DNA from: Roseiarcus sp963813555
GTDB taxonomy: Bacteria; Pseudomonadota; Alphaproteobacteria; Rhizobiales; Beijerinckiaceae
Assembly: GCA_963813555.1 (NCBI GenBank)
Contig: CAWEZX010000012.1
Span: 1-64,000 of the forward strand
Reading direction: 5' to 3'
Length of the DNA stretch: 64,000 nucleotides
Positions 46,523 to 56,163 of the stretch are shown piece by piece. The notes under the pieces are model-generated. The model was not told the origin of the DNA, searched no databases, and was given only the letters and a program-made list of their open reading frames with translations. Position 1 is the first letter of the stretch. Each line of letters begins with the position of its first letter. The translations under genes and the position numbers were made by a program.

Positions 46523-47546
46523 CTAGCGCGCAGCCAGCCTAGCGATGACCGCATCCGCCGCCTTCTGCGCCGTGGTCCCGAGCCGCTCAGGATCTGCTGA
46601 AGCAAGATTCTTGCGCGCTTCAGTCGAGACTTCGTAGAGACGCGCGCTGTCGCGGGCGCGGAACAGCAGATCGTCGCCAGTCGATGATCTGGTCGACGAG
46701 GCCCAGCGCCAGCCCTTCGCGCGCCAACCAATAGTCGCCGTTGGCGACGCGGTCGATGTCCACGTTCGGGCGGCACTGCGCGACATGGGTCTTGAACGCA
46801 TGGTGGGTCGTGTCGAGCTTCTCGCGGAAATGTTCGCGCCCGGCGGGCGTGATCTCGCCCAGCACGGAGACGGTGCGCTTGAACTCGCCTGCCGTTATCT
46901 CCTCGAAGTCGATCTCATTCTTCTTGAGGAGCCGATGGAGGTTCGGCACGGGCGCGACGACGCCGATCGAACCGACAATCGCAAAGGGCGCGGCGACGAT
47001 GCGGTCCGCGGCGCAGGCCATCATATAGCCGCCACTCGCCGCCACCTGATCGACCGAGGCGGTGACTTTGATTTTGCGCTCGCGCAGACGCAGAATCTCG
47101 GCCGCCGCGAGGCCGTAGCCAGTCACCGTGCCGCCCGGGCTTTCGATCCGGATCACCGCCTCGTCCGTTCCCGGTCGCGCGGCGATGAGGAGGGCGTCGA
47201 TTTCCGCGCCGAGGCGCTTGACCGCGCTCGCGCGCATGTCGCCTTTGAAGGACAGCACATAAATGCGTTTGCCAGGCTCCTGGCCGCGGCGGGCCTTGGC
47301 GGCAACTTTGGCCTCTTTCTTGCGCGTCTTGGCGAGCGCCTTGCGCTCTCGTTTGTCGAGCAGCGCGCCATTGATGGCGTCGCGCATGTCGTCGTAACGC
47401 TCGTCGAGCGAGCGGACCTTGATCTCCTGGTCCTTCGGTTCGCTCGAGCGCGCGAGGCGCGCGATCAGGACGGCGAGGCCGCCGACCGCCGCGACGATGA
47501 TGAGGGCCTTGACGAGAAAGGCGGCGATATCCAACCAAAACGCCAT
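46523..47546 (-). pseudogene. S49 family signal-peptide-peptidase-like protease (SohB type), frameshifted
   Basis: The N-terminal anchor (IAAFLVKALIIVAAVGGLAV) and a charged linker with KRERKALAKTRKKEAKVAAK lead to the S49 core: KRIYVLSFKGDMRASAVKRL, AVIRIESPGGTVTGYGLAAA, SVDQVAASGGYMMACAADRI (nucleophile Ser in ASGGY) and VGSIGVVAPVPN with the SohB-like Lys in the following helix region. After LGLVDQIID near 46690 the frame shifts; TGDDLLFRARDSARLYEVST and the end VIARLAAR (46523) lie in the next one. The catalytic domain itself is unbroken, so the protein as written would lose only the last 50 residues. Confidence 0.8.
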
Positions 47547-47628
47547 GCGCGGGTCCGTTCACGAAAGGTCTCGGGCAGCGCGTGTTTCACGATGAGCACC
47601 GAATGGCAAGTTTTCTGATTGGGCGGAA

Positions 47629-48102
47629 TTAGCGGCGATCCGATTGAACCACCGCGGCTTCAAGCGCGGCGATGATCGGCCTTTGCCCTTTGTTTATCTT
47701 CTCCAACGCTTCTTCGATCGAATACCATGCGGCTCGGTCGACCTCTGGGAATTCCGCCATTCGCCCCGAGCGCGGCGGCCATTCGATCGCGAAGGTGTTG
47801 CTCTTCAACGACGCCGGATCGAAGTCTCCTTCGTGCGCCCAGGCGAAGATTGTTTTGCCGCCGGGCTGCTTGTGGGCGCCGAGATCGAGGAACTCGCCGT
47901 CCACCGCCGCGCCGGTTTCCTCGAGGAATTCGCGCTTCGCCGCCGCGAGGAGGTCCTCGCCTTCGTCGGCGAGCCCCTTGGGGATGGACCATGCGCCTGC
48001 GTCCTTCTTCGCCCAGAATGGTCCGCCGGGATGCACGAGCATCACTTCGACGCCCGCGGCAGTCTTGCGGAAGAGAAGGATGCCTGCGCTTATTTTCGCC
48101 AT
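47629..48102 (-). CDS. Nudix hydrolase
   Basis: 157-residue hydrolase with a full Nudix box (GLADEGEDLLAAAKREFLEETGAAV, residues about 44-68, containing the REFLEETG metal-binding core). Start MAKISAGILLFRKTAAGVEV; the middle has GAWSIPKG and the end FDRAAWYSIEEALEKINKGQ-like helix. It cleaves nucleoside diphosphates linked to another group; the PGGPFWAKKDAGAW context is like Ap4A/mutator-type members. Transcribed alone on the minus strand. Confidence 0.88.
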   Translation of the reverse strand: MAKISAGILLFRKTAAGVEVMLVHPGGPFWAKKDAGAWSIPKGLADEGEDLLAAAKREFLEETGAAVDGEFLDLGAHKQPGGKTIFAWAHEGDFDPASLKSNTFAIEWPPRSGRMAEFPEVDRAAWYSIEEALEKINKGQRPIIAALEAAVVQSDRR

Positions 48103-48140
48103 GCGCCCACCGTCGATGTTTCAACCTACGACGCCTCGCT

Positions 48141-49115
48141 CTATTCGCGATATGGCGTCACGAACAGGCCGCCGAGTTCGACCGGCGCATTCGGGCCGCG
48201 TGGAAGCTTGAGAGGCGACCCCTCGCCAAGATTGCGGGCATAAATCTCGGCGTAGGAGCCGGCGGCGCCGACGACGCGCTTTGGCCAATTGTCGGCGAGG
48301 CCGAGGTCTCGCCCTTCGGCGCCCAAAGACATGAGGCCCGCCGCCGCCCAGGGCGTCGCCCGCAATTCGGCGCGTTGCAAGGCGTGGATCGCCCAGGCGA
48401 CAATCGCCGACCATTGCGGGTCGCTCGCTGGAGTCGCGGCGAATACCGGGAAAGTTGCGAGCGGCTCGGCCAGGATGCGGCTCGCTTGCGTTGCGTGCTC
48501 TTCGAGCTTGGCGGCGGCCAGATCCCCGCTCTCGCCGACTTGAGCCTCGCAGATCCGGGCGTTGTAGGCGTCATGAAGCTCACCGTATTCCATGTAGCCC
48601 ATGCGGACGAAGTCGAGGCGCCGCGCCGCCATCGACGCTTCAAGATTCAGATGCGCGTTGTCGCCCTGATAGAAGCAGATGGATTTGCCGGCGAGATCGC
48701 TCAATTGCCGGATCGGCACGGGCCCATGGACCATCGCCGCCGTGGAGACGAAATAGACCGCTGGCCCGAGCGTCACGGCGCCGGCAAGGCGATGATCGGC
48801 AATATCCGATCCATCGAGGAAGAAAAGATCGTCGGCGTCAATCTCGACACGCGCGAATGCGCGGTCGGAATCGTAAGGGTGGAACTCGATCCTGCCTTCG
48901 GGCCCAAGCAACGCCGCGCCGATCGCGCGGCAAAGGTCGAGATAGAGGCCGGAGGGCGCGCCGTCGCGCGATTGGCCGACCAGCCCCGGACGGGGGACGC
49001 CGCCACAGCGGATCACACCGGCTGACTTGATGCGATCGACAACCGGGCCAGCGTGGGCGAGGGGGCTTAGGGCGAGCGCAAGGGCGAACGTAACCGCGGC
49101 GCGGAGCAGTCTCAT
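48141..49115 (-). CDS. Amino-acid ABC transporter-type solute-binding protein
   Basis: 324-residue exported protein. Signal peptide MRLLRAAVTFALALALSPLA ending HAG, then the AapJ/GltI-like layout: VDRIKSAGVIRCGGVPRPGL, SGLYLDLCRAIGAALLG, DLAGKSICFYQGDNAHLNLE and VVGAAGSYAEIYARNLGEGS. No permease or ATPase gene is next to it, so it is either an orphan receptor or serves a transporter elsewhere. Ligand unknown; general L-amino acids are typical of the closest family. Confidence 0.8.
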   Translation of the reverse strand: MRLLRAAVTFALALALSPLAHAGPVVDRIKSAGVIRCGGVPRPGLVGQSRDGAPSGLYLDLCRAIGAALLGPEGRIEFHPYDSDRAFARVEIDADDLFFLDGSDIADHRLAGAVTLGPAVYFVSTAAMVHGPVPIRQLSDLAGKSICFYQGDNAHLNLEASMAARRLDFVRMGYMEYGELHDAYNARICEAQVGESGDLAAAKLEEHATQASRILAEPLATFPVFAATPASDPQWSAIVAWAIHALQRAELRATPWAAAGLMSLGAEGRDLGLADNWPKRVVGAAGSYAEIYARNLGEGSPLKLPRGPNAPVELGGLFVTPYRE

Positions 49116-49131
49116 TGCGCCCGCGCGCGGC

Positions 49132-51240
49132 TCAATTGTACGCCGGCAGCGTCGCGGGCAGGGAATTGAACCCCTCCGGAAGCACGTTCGGAATACCTTG
49201 CCGTACGTCTTCGGGCGTAACTCCGATCGCCGCGCACCCTTTGCCGCCGTAGTGGGGAAAGGAGTCGATGTCGGCGTCGGGGATCATCGCATAGGAACCC
49301 GGCAACGGCGGCAGCGCGCCGGTGATCCGCGCCTTGTCGAAACCGGATAGCAGGCTTGCGGTTGCGGGCGTTTCCTCATCGCGCGGCCCCAGATATTTCT
49401 GTTCAAAGCCGGGCGGCCCGAAGGCGTTGAACTTGGGCGAATCGCCGGCTGCGAGCGCCTCCTTTTCATCCGGCAGGCTCGATAGCGCCGGCAGGCCGAA
49501 TAGCGCGTTGATCGTCTCGATGATCGCGTTGTGGTCGCCTTCGGCGTGCGAGACCGCGTGCACCCGCGCATAAGGCGAGATGAGCAGAAGGGGTATGCGG
49601 ATGCCGCGCGCGAGCGGCAGCTCGTCGGGACCGTAACTGAGGATCCGCGGCGCGACGTGATCGTAGAGGCCGTCGGATTCGTCATAGGTGATGACAATGG
49701 CGCTGTGCTCCCAGATGCCCTTGCTGGCGGCGATCGCGTTGATGACGCGCGCGGCCATGGCTTCCGAGAGCTGGCTGTCGGAATAGCTCGGATGATCGTC
49801 GTCGCCGGACTTCGCCGTCTTGATCGCCGCTAGCTCCGTAGGCGTGAGCCCGCTTTTGTTCGGGTAGTTCGGATTCTGGATGACGGCCGAGTCTTTCGGA
49901 TATTTGAGGTTGTAGTAGCCGCCGCGGATATAGAACACGCCGCCGGCGCGCGGCAACACGTTCTTCGCCATGTCGGAGAAGAAGTCGCCTTCGCCGCGCA
50001 GATTGGCCTGCTCGCCCGGATTGTTGGCGATATAGCCGAAATATTGCGCGCCGTTGTGATGGCTGACGTAGTTCTGGTGCGAGGCCTCGCTTCCCGCGTC
50101 GGTCGGCTCGTGATCATAGCCGTTCTGATACCACCGCCATTGCACTGGCGCGCCGCCGAGCGCGCCGATGAAGGGGATGTCCTTCGTCACGTCGAGAAGG
50201 TCGAAGGCTGGATTGCGATCCTGATCGGTGAACCAGTTGATCCACCCACCCATGAAAGTGAGCGGCAGGGTGGCGAAAGTGAGGTTCGAGGCGATGTCGG
50301 CGGAATTGTAGGATTCTTTCCCCGCAGCGCCTGCCGGTTCGCGATTGGCCGTTGTAGAGTCGAACTCGGAGCCCCACCACGGCTGAGGATCCTCGACCAA
50401 AGGCGGACCTTGCGTGGTCGCGGTTCCCGAATAGGTCTTGCCGTTGATCGTGCCGCTAATCGGTCCGGTGAAGCCGTCCTGAGTCGGATCTTGCGCCTTG
50501 CTCGGGTGCTTGACCCACTGGGTCTCGCCTGATTGGCCGGCGATCACGGCGACTGCGTTCGGCGTCGAAGGCGTGTCTTCGGTGGCGAAGTTGTTGTCGA
50601 AGATGGTGAAGCGGGTCGCATAGCGCCAGAAAAAGGGGATGGTGTCGCAGTCGATATGCGCCATGACGAGGCGCGCGAACTGCTTGCCCATCGCTTCGCG
50701 TGCGCCGCCGCCCGAGCGCGCGTAGCGACGCCATTCGACCTCAGCGAACTTGTCCATCTTCGGAACGCCGTTCTGCACGTCGATCTTGGCGGCGAAGCCA
50801 GGATGGGAGTGGTCGGTTGAGTCCTTGATCGTCGAGTTCTGCTCGGGGCCGACTCGGAACGGCTGAACGGTGACCGTCTCGCCGGTGTTGGAGTCGAGAT
50901 AGGTCTGGGTAAAGCCGGGCGTATCGGCGGGCGAGCGCGGATTCTTTCCGTCGGAATAGAGGCCGTTGACGCCCGGAAGCGTGCCGTATTCGTGATCGAA
51001 CGAGCGGTTTTCGTTGAAGATGACGAACACGTATTTGATCTTCTGTCGTAGCGCGGCAATGTCATCGGCGGACCATTCCGGACTGGTCCAGCGGGAATCC
51101 ATGTCGGCGATGAAATAGGGCGCGACGTCCGCTGGCGGATCCGGCTGCGTCGTCACGAGGGGCAGGTCGGCGGCGACGGCGGGCTGGGTGAGGGTCGCGA
51201 TGACCGCCAATGCGGCTGCGCCGCGAAGCATCCGTTTCAT
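49132..51240 (-). CDS. Secreted phosphoesterase (acid phosphatase/phospholipase C-like)
   Basis: 702-residue exported enzyme with a signal peptide (MLRGAAALAVIATLTQPAVA). Phosphoesterase family motifs: VFVIFNENRSFDHEYGTLPG (metal and nucleophile region), PNAVAVIAG, GDDDHPSYSDSQLSEAMAAR, SAIVITYDESDGLYDHVAPR and HAEGDHNAIIETINALFGLP. This is the PF04185-type family, which includes bacterial phospholipases C and acid phosphatases and acts outside the cytoplasm. It is 16 bases upstream of the solute-binding protein gene, so they may share a transcript. Confidence 0.85.
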   Translation of the reverse strand: MKRMLRGAAALAVIATLTQPAVAADLPLVTTQPDPPADVAPYFIADMDSRWTSPEWSADDIAALRQKIKYVFVIFNENRSFDHEYGTLPGVNGLYSDGKNPRSPADTPGFTQTYLDSNTGETVTVQPFRVGPEQNSTIKDSTDHSHPGFAAKIDVQNGVPKMDKFAEVEWRRYARSGGGAREAMGKQFARLVMAHIDCDTIPFFWRYATRFTIFDNNFATEDTPSTPNAVAVIAGQSGETQWVKHPSKAQDPTQDGFTGPISGTINGKTYSGTATTQGPPLVEDPQPWWGSEFDSTTANREPAGAAGKESYNSADIASNLTFATLPLTFMGGWINWFTDQDRNPAFDLLDVTKDIPFIGALGGAPVQWRWYQNGYDHEPTDAGSEASHQNYVSHHNGAQYFGYIANNPGEQANLRGEGDFFSDMAKNVLPRAGGVFYIRGGYYNLKYPKDSAVIQNPNYPNKSGLTPTELAAIKTAKSGDDDHPSYSDSQLSEAMAARVINAIAASKGIWEHSAIVITYDESDGLYDHVAPRILSYGPDELPLARGIRIPLLLISPYARVHAVSHAEGDHNAIIETINALFGLPALSSLPDEKEALAAGDSPKFNAFGPPGFEQKYLGPRDEETPATASLLSGFDKARITGALPPLPGSYAMIPDADIDSFPHYGGKGCAAIGVTPEDVRQGIPNVLPEGFNSLPATLPAYN

Positions 51241-51467
51241 TCCTACATCCCAACGGGTCTTTACGAGGCCGACTGACCGTTCCTGCTGCCGGCGGGCTCA
51301 CGCTCACGTTCTCGCGCGGCGATCGAGAACCGGTCAAGCGAACGACGCTTATGTGACGGCGGGTTGTTAGGATGGCAGGACGGAGGGCGCATCGCCCCCC
51401 ATTCTCAGCGGCGCAGACCGCTGGCGAAGCTTGGAATGGGCAGGCCGACGCGCGTGCGGCTTGACAT

Positions 51468-51941
51468 TCAGTCCATACGATTCGCGGCCGGAAAGTTGGC
51501 CTGGCTTTGATCTGCCAACCATTGTTTCGTTATGGATCTCGGCGTGAGCCTACGATCGAAGGGCAGGTTCTCGGCCAGCCAACAAGCCAAGACCACAGAC
51601 GAGACTCCGGGCATGGAAAAATCTACCGCTTGTCCCAACCGCGAGCAAACATGATCACCGTTTGGCTTTCGCTCGCGGCCGGCGTGTTGGTCGCCGCTGG
51701 GATAAATCCGGCCGGAATCTTCCGAATCAATTGTTTGAGATGCGGATCCGTAGGTGATGATGGGACGCCCAAACTGGGCTTGAGCAGGTTCGAGTATTTC
51801 CTCGCAAAGCTTTTCGAGAGCCTTCCATGTCTCGGGTTCAAGAGGCGCGTTCGGGATGCGCGTTTCCGCCCACGTCTCCCCGGCCTGAAGGAGATCGGCG
51901 GTGGAGAAATTAGCGCTTAGCATGCCGTCCGGCGCAGCCAT
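51468..51941 (-). CDS. Peptidase M15-like protein
   Basis: 157-residue soluble protein: NFSTADLLQAGETWAETRIP, LEKLCEEILEPAQAQFGRPI, ITYGSASQTIDSEDSGRIYP, DQHAGRERKPNGDHVCSRLG and QAVDFSMPGVSSVVLACWLA with ENLPFDR. The DQHAG and GQAVDF blocks fit the zinc-binding His and Asp of M15-type D,D-/L,D-peptidases or phage endolysins. After FDR the frame gives LTPRSITKQW, but the next frame reads RAHAEIHNETMVGRSKPGQL, so a 3' frameshift is possible. No phage genes surround it. Confidence 0.55.
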   Translation of the reverse strand: MAAPDGMLSANFSTADLLQAGETWAETRIPNAPLEPETWKALEKLCEEILEPAQAQFGRPIITYGSASQTIDSEDSGRIYPSGDQHAGRERKPNGDHVCSRLGQAVDFSMPGVSSVVLACWLAENLPFDRRLTPRSITKQWLADQSQANFPAANRMD

Positions 51942-51957
51942 TTTCGAAGCCCTCGAC

Positions 51958-51997
51958 GAACCCTCACCCCCAACCCCTCTCCCACCGGGAGAGGGGA
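51958..51997. repeat. REP-like dispersed palindrome
   Basis: CCCTCACCCCCAACCCCTCT followed by CCCACCGGGAGAGGGG: a CTCTCCC-ACC-GGGAGAG hairpin preceded by a CCCTCACCCC tract, a common extragenic repeat type in alphaproteobacteria. It lies after the decarboxylase stop and could fold as a terminator-like stem. Confidence 0.55.
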
Positions 51998-52011
51998 GTA
52001 ACGCATCCCTC

Positions 52012-53142
52012 TTAGATCACATAAGACTTGAGCGGCGGGAAGCCGTTGAAGCCGACCGAGGAATAAGTCGTCGTATAGGCGCCCGTTCCCTCGATCATGA
52101 CCTTGGCGCCGATCTCAAGCGAAACCGGCAGCAGGTAGGGCTCCTTCTCGTACAAGACGTCGACCGAGTCGCAACTTGGCCCCGCGATGACGCAAGGCGC
52201 AAGCGCGTCGTGGTCGAAAGCGGTGCGGATCGGATAGCGGATCATCTCGTCTTGCGTCTCCGCAAGGCCATTGAACCGACCGATATCGAGGTAGACCCAG
52301 CGACTCTTGTCCTCATCCGACTTCTTCGAGATCAGCACCACCTCGGCCTCAATGATTCCGGCGTTGCCGACCATGCCGCGGCCAGGTTCGATAATGGTCT
52401 CCGGAATTTGGTTGCCGAAATGCCGGCGCAGGGCGCGGAAGATCGTCTGCCCGTATGTCTTGATCGCGGGCACGTCCTTCAAATAGCGGGTCGGAAAGCC
52501 GCCGCCGAGGTTGATCATGGCGAGTTGGACGCCCCGCTCGGCGAGGTCACGGAAGATCGCAGCCGACATTTTCAGCGCCCGATCCCACATGCGCGGGTTG
52601 CGCTGCTGTGAGCCGACATGGAACGAGAGCCCATGGGCGATAAGCCCGAGCCCGTGCGCGCGCTCGAGCACGCTGGCCGCCATCTCCGGGGCGCAGCCGA
52701 ACTTCCGCGACAACGGCCATTCCGCGCCCGCGCCGTCGCACAGGATTCGGCAGAACACCTTCGCGCCTGGTGCCGCGCGGGCGATCTTCTCCACCTCGGC
52801 CTCGCAATCCACTGCGAACAGGCGGATCCCGAGCGTGTGGGCGCGGGCGATGTCCTTCTCTTTCTTGATCGTGTTGCCGAAGCTGATGCGGTCGGGCGTC
52901 GCGCCTCCGGCCAGCGCTTGCTCGATCTCATTCACCGAGGCGGTGTCGAAGCAAGAGCCTAAGCCCGCAAGCAGATCGAGAATCTCCGGAGCCGGATTCG
53001 CCTTGACGGCGTAGAACACGCGCGTGTCGGGCAGGGCGCTGGCGAAGCCGAGATAATTCTCGCGCACGACGTCGAGATCGACGACCAGTCGCGGGCCGTC
53101 TTCGCGGTTGCAAGCGAGGAACTCCTTGATGCGGTCAGTCAT
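52012..53142 (-). CDS. Type III PLP-dependent ornithine/lysine decarboxylase
   Basis: 376-residue alanine-racemase-fold decarboxylase. The PLP lysine is in DTRVFYAVKANPAPEILDLL. HGLSFHVGSQQRNP and INLGGGFPTRYLKDV hold the phosphate-binding residues, IEPGRGMVGNAG follows, and the C-terminal substrate block CVIAGPSCDSVDVLYEK has the catalytic Cys. GAYTTTYSSVGFNGF is the end signature. It makes putrescine (or cadaverine) from ornithine (or lysine); members of this size in alphaproteobacteria act on ornithine, often with lysine as a second substrate. ATG 53142 (MTDRIKEFLA) matches the family start. Confidence 0.92.
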   Translation of the reverse strand: MTDRIKEFLACNREDGPRLVVDLDVVRENYLGFASALPDTRVFYAVKANPAPEILDLLAGLGSCFDTASVNEIEQALAGGATPDRISFGNTIKKEKDIARAHTLGIRLFAVDCEAEVEKIARAAPGAKVFCRILCDGAGAEWPLSRKFGCAPEMAASVLERAHGLGLIAHGLSFHVGSQQRNPRMWDRALKMSAAIFRDLAERGVQLAMINLGGGFPTRYLKDVPAIKTYGQTIFRALRRHFGNQIPETIIEPGRGMVGNAGIIEAEVVLISKKSDEDKSRWVYLDIGRFNGLAETQDEMIRYPIRTAFDHDALAPCVIAGPSCDSVDVLYEKEPYLLPVSLEIGAKVMIEGTGAYTTTYSSVGFNGFPPLKSYVI

Positions 53143-53151
53143 GAGCGGCAT

Positions 53152-54003
53152 CCCCCAAGCGCGCGGACGCGTCCGCGCGTGGCAAATGAAGGATTGCCGG
53201 CGATGCGACTTTGCGCCCCGCGTGTTGGAGACGCGACGCGCAGTCGTTGACCCGCCGACGCGACCGCTGCGCGAATCCGGCGACAGGCTTTAAGCAAAAA
53301 GCCATCGACGGACCGCTTGGGCGGTCAGTTGCTACGCCGTGGCCAAGACGCGCCCGAGGCCAAGTAGCCTCAAGCCATCAGAGCCATCGTTTGGACGAGG
53401 AAGTGTCCCGTCCGCACGCCCGGCAAGATAGACAAGCCTCTTTGGGCGCCGACCTTTGGAGGGCCGACAGAGACCAAAAAAGCCCGGTCCGTCGTTGCTT
53501 CAAGTCGCGTCCCCCGTTGGGCGGGGTACGCCGGTTCGCCTCCGGCTGCCGGTCTTCCAAGGGCGGTTAACTGGCCTCTTGTCCAGATCCCCGCCGACCG
53601 CCACACGACCACAGGCACGTGCGTATTGGGCAACATCATTATTTGTGCGAATCGCGCCTCGGCGCAAGGGATTTTATGCGCGCGGGGCTAACAAAATTTG
53701 GCGGCGCGACGCCGCTGCCAAACCCGCGCTCAGAGCTCGCAGAACAGGCGCGGCCGCCCGAGTGATTTTAAATAATTCTAAATTGAACTATTTCTAATCT
53801 CGCTTCATTACCCTTGTCATTCGTCTTTGGCTCCAAATAGTATTTGAGAAGCGCAGACGCCGAATCTGTTGGCCGAGGGGGCGCAATAATGACTTGTTGA
53901 AGGGAGCGCTTCGGCGCTCGAATGTTCGCGCCTATGCGCCCGGAGTCCAGGCTGTAATCGTCAGGAATTCAACCCGTCGATACTTGACTTAACTGGATAT
54001 AAA
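53152..54003. other. Long intergenic region before the porin gene
   Basis: About 850 bases. 53200-53650 is GC-rich with no convincing frame or RNA family. 53763-53800 is sharply AT-rich (TTTTAAATAATTCTAAA then TTGAACTATTTCTAATC), with one TTCTAAA half-site. It may hold the porin promoter and a weak Irr-like site (two mismatches in the left arm). No tRNA was seen. Confidence 0.4.
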
Positions 54004-55593
54004 ATGACGCTTCTCAGGAACTTGCTCCTCGGCTCGGCCGCCGGCGTCGTCATCGTGACAGGGGCCGAAGGGGCCGACCTGCCGACCCGAAAGGCCGCGC
54101 CGGTTGAATACGTGAAAGTCTGCAACGTTGGGAGCATTGCCGGATGGACGTTGCCGGGTTCAGACACCTGCGTGAAATTCAGTGGCTTCATTACCGCGCA
54201 GTTCGCGGGCGGCAATCTTAACACCCAATACAATTGGGCCGGGACTCCGGTCTATTCGGCAGTCACCGGCGCGGCGTTGCCGGCGGCGATTTCGACCATC
54301 GCGACGCCAAGGCTGCTCGTCGCCGCGAGCAACGCCCAGCAAAATACGACCTTCTTCCGTGACGCGACCGGCTGGTCGACCCGCGTGAACCCTGCCTTCG
54401 ACATTGCCTCGAACACCGCCTACGGGCCCCTCATTGGCCATTTCGATCTCGACATCGACGTCTCCAACGGCTTCGACGCCCTGCAGCCGCGCCCAATCAA
54501 CAACATCGCCTATCTCAACACCGGCTATCTCACCTGGGCGGGAATCACCGCCGGTGTGGCGCAGTCGTTCTTTTCATTTACTGCGGGCGGCGACAATTTC
54601 GCCAACTTCTTCTCGCCGGACCGCAAGGGCTATAACGAGCCGCTGCTTTTGGCCTATACGGCTTCGTTCGGCGGCGGCTTCACGGCCACCTTGTCGGCGG
54701 AGGGCCCCGGCGCAGTGGGGGCTTCCGGCGGGGGAACGCAGTTGACCGGGGCCGGAGGATTGAACGAAGGCCCCTTGGGTCCGTTCAACCCCGGCAGTCT
54801 CACGTTCGGCGGCCAGCGCTGGCCTGACATCGTCGGCTCGCTCCATGTCAAGCAGGACTGGGGAGAGGCGCAGCTCTCCGGCGTCATCCATAATGTCAAC
54901 GTCTCCGCCAACGGCTTCGACAATGAGACGGTCTGCGGTCCGGACTTCGCGAGCGCATGCGACGGCCGAGAAAACAAGATCGGCTGGGGCGTCGACGTTG
55001 GCGTTAAGGTGAACCTGCCGTCGTTGGGCGACGGCGACGACGTACTCTTCACCGGGGCCTTCACGCAGAACGCGACTTGGTACTCGGGCTTGCCGGACGG
55101 GATGTGGGCCGAGAACGGCCAGGTCAACGGCAACGGCCAGCCGATGTATCTTGCCGACGCATTCTTCATCCCCGTCACGAACGCATGGGCGAAGCCGACG
55201 GCATGGTCCGTTTCAACATTGATCGAACATCACTTCACGCCCCAATTCTACGTCGACCTCGAAGGCTCGATCGGCGGGATCAACTGGAACAGCCAGGACG
55301 GCTGCAGCGGAGTCGCTGTCCTTGCCGGATTGTGCTCCATCTCCGCCGTCGGCGGGCCGTTGTCGCCGCACGCGTTCACCTGGATCGCGGGCGCGGATCT
55401 TGGCTGGAACCCGGCGACGAACCTCAACTTCGATATCGAACTGACGTACCAAGCCGTGAACCAGGAGACCCCGACCGGGGCGCTCGGAACGGTATACAAT
55501 CTCGGCGAACCGAACCAGGTCTTTGTCCCCGGCGCGTGGCAGGGCGACAGCAACGGCTTCGCCGGACGCCTACGAATCACCCGCTATTTCTGA
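54004..55593 (+). CDS. Porin, Hyphomicrobiales Porin_2 family
   Basis: 529-residue outer-membrane beta-barrel. The start MTLLRNLLLGSAAGVVIVTG and AEGADLPTRKAAPVEYVKVC is the family signature (signal peptide, then the conserved VKVCNVGSIAGWTLPGSDTC block and VKFSGFI). Alternating strands follow, and the final residue is Phe (GRLRITRYF), as needed for barrel insertion. It is longer than most members (about 350-500) because of extended loops with GGTQLTGAGGLNEGPLGPFN. It forms general diffusion channels. It is transcribed alone behind a long intergenic region. Confidence 0.93.
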   Translation: MTLLRNLLLGSAAGVVIVTGAEGADLPTRKAAPVEYVKVCNVGSIAGWTLPGSDTCVKFSGFITAQFAGGNLNTQYNWAGTPVYSAVTGAALPAAISTIATPRLLVAASNAQQNTTFFRDATGWSTRVNPAFDIASNTAYGPLIGHFDLDIDVSNGFDALQPRPINNIAYLNTGYLTWAGITAGVAQSFFSFTAGGDNFANFFSPDRKGYNEPLLLAYTASFGGGFTATLSAEGPGAVGASGGGTQLTGAGGLNEGPLGPFNPGSLTFGGQRWPDIVGSLHVKQDWGEAQLSGVIHNVNVSANGFDNETVCGPDFASACDGRENKIGWGVDVGVKVNLPSLGDGDDVLFTGAFTQNATWYSGLPDGMWAENGQVNGNGQPMYLADAFFIPVTNAWAKPTAWSVSTLIEHHFTPQFYVDLEGSIGGINWNSQDGCSGVAVLAGLCSISAVGGPLSPHAFTWIAGADLGWNPATNLNFDIELTYQAVNQETPTGALGTVYNLGEPNQVFVPGAWQGDSNGFAGRLRITRYF

Positions 55594-55833
55594 AGCAGTC
55601 TGGTCCAATCCAGCGAAGGGACTCGGCTGAGGGCGAGGCGCGGACCTTCGGTCTGACAGCTGCATATCAGGGCTCGCCCGGGAGGACGGCAGTGGGCGAT
55701 AATCGATAACGGCAGCCAACGCGCGGCGCCGCAGGCCCCCTGTCGGCACGACGCTGGCTAGCTTCGGGTGCTACCTCAGCTACGTATCGGCCTCGCGGCC
55801 GCCTTGAACCCAGTAGCGGCGGCCGGCAAATAG

Positions 55834-55851
55834 AATTGAAATGTTTCTAAA
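55834..55851 (+). promoter_or_regulatory. Degenerate Irr-like box before the FTR1 scrap
   Basis: ATTGAAATGTTTCTAAA keeps a perfect right arm (TTCTAAA) and four of seven bases of the left arm. It is embedded in two direct copies of ATTGAAAT and lies 8 bases before the iron-permease remnant. Confidence 0.35.
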
Positions 55852-55858
55852 TTGAAAT

Positions 55859-56005
55859 CACACGCTGATCGGCTATTCCGACCAGCCCTCCGTGCTGCAG
55901 GTCGTCGTCTATGCCGCGACGCTCGCCGTCATCGTCGTTCTGACCAAGACGGTCGGGTCGCGGCGCGCGCCAGCCGCGAAAGCGAGACAGGCGACGGCTG
56001 GGTGA
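55859..56005 (+). pseudogene. C-terminal fragment of FTR1-family iron permease
   Basis: 48 codons read HTLIGYSDQPSVLQVVVYAA then TLAVIVVLTKTVGSRR and a basic tail, with a TGA stop at 56003. This is the last transmembrane helix and end of an FTR1/EfeU-type iron permease (the LHTLIGY-like start and helix are typical). An in-frame stop at 55853 shows that the rest of the gene is gone. It stands right after an AT-rich stretch with a TTCTAAA half-site, so the promoter region and the 3' end may have been joined by a deletion of about 0.7 kb or more. Confidence 0.6.
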
Positions 56006-56163
56006 GAGTGTGCGCATGCCGGTCCTTTTCGATTGCAAGTAACAAATTTCGCGATTGAGCGTATGTTATACGCAATCAGTCCGCGCGAGATTTCGCGACG
56101 TACGGTCCTCCCTGGCTGACGCCCGAATCTCGCCCGGCGCAGACGATGCATGGAGGAACAGCT

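Noticed and set aside
53350..53650. Possible structured RNA in the intergenic region
   Set aside because: GC-rich with some inverted stretches, but no match to the conserved parts of 6S, tmRNA, RNase P or SRP RNA could be recognised.
53763..53800. Possible Irr box in front of the porin gene
   Set aside because: Only one TTCTAAA arm is intact; the other arm has two mismatches in an AT-rich stretch, so chance is likely.
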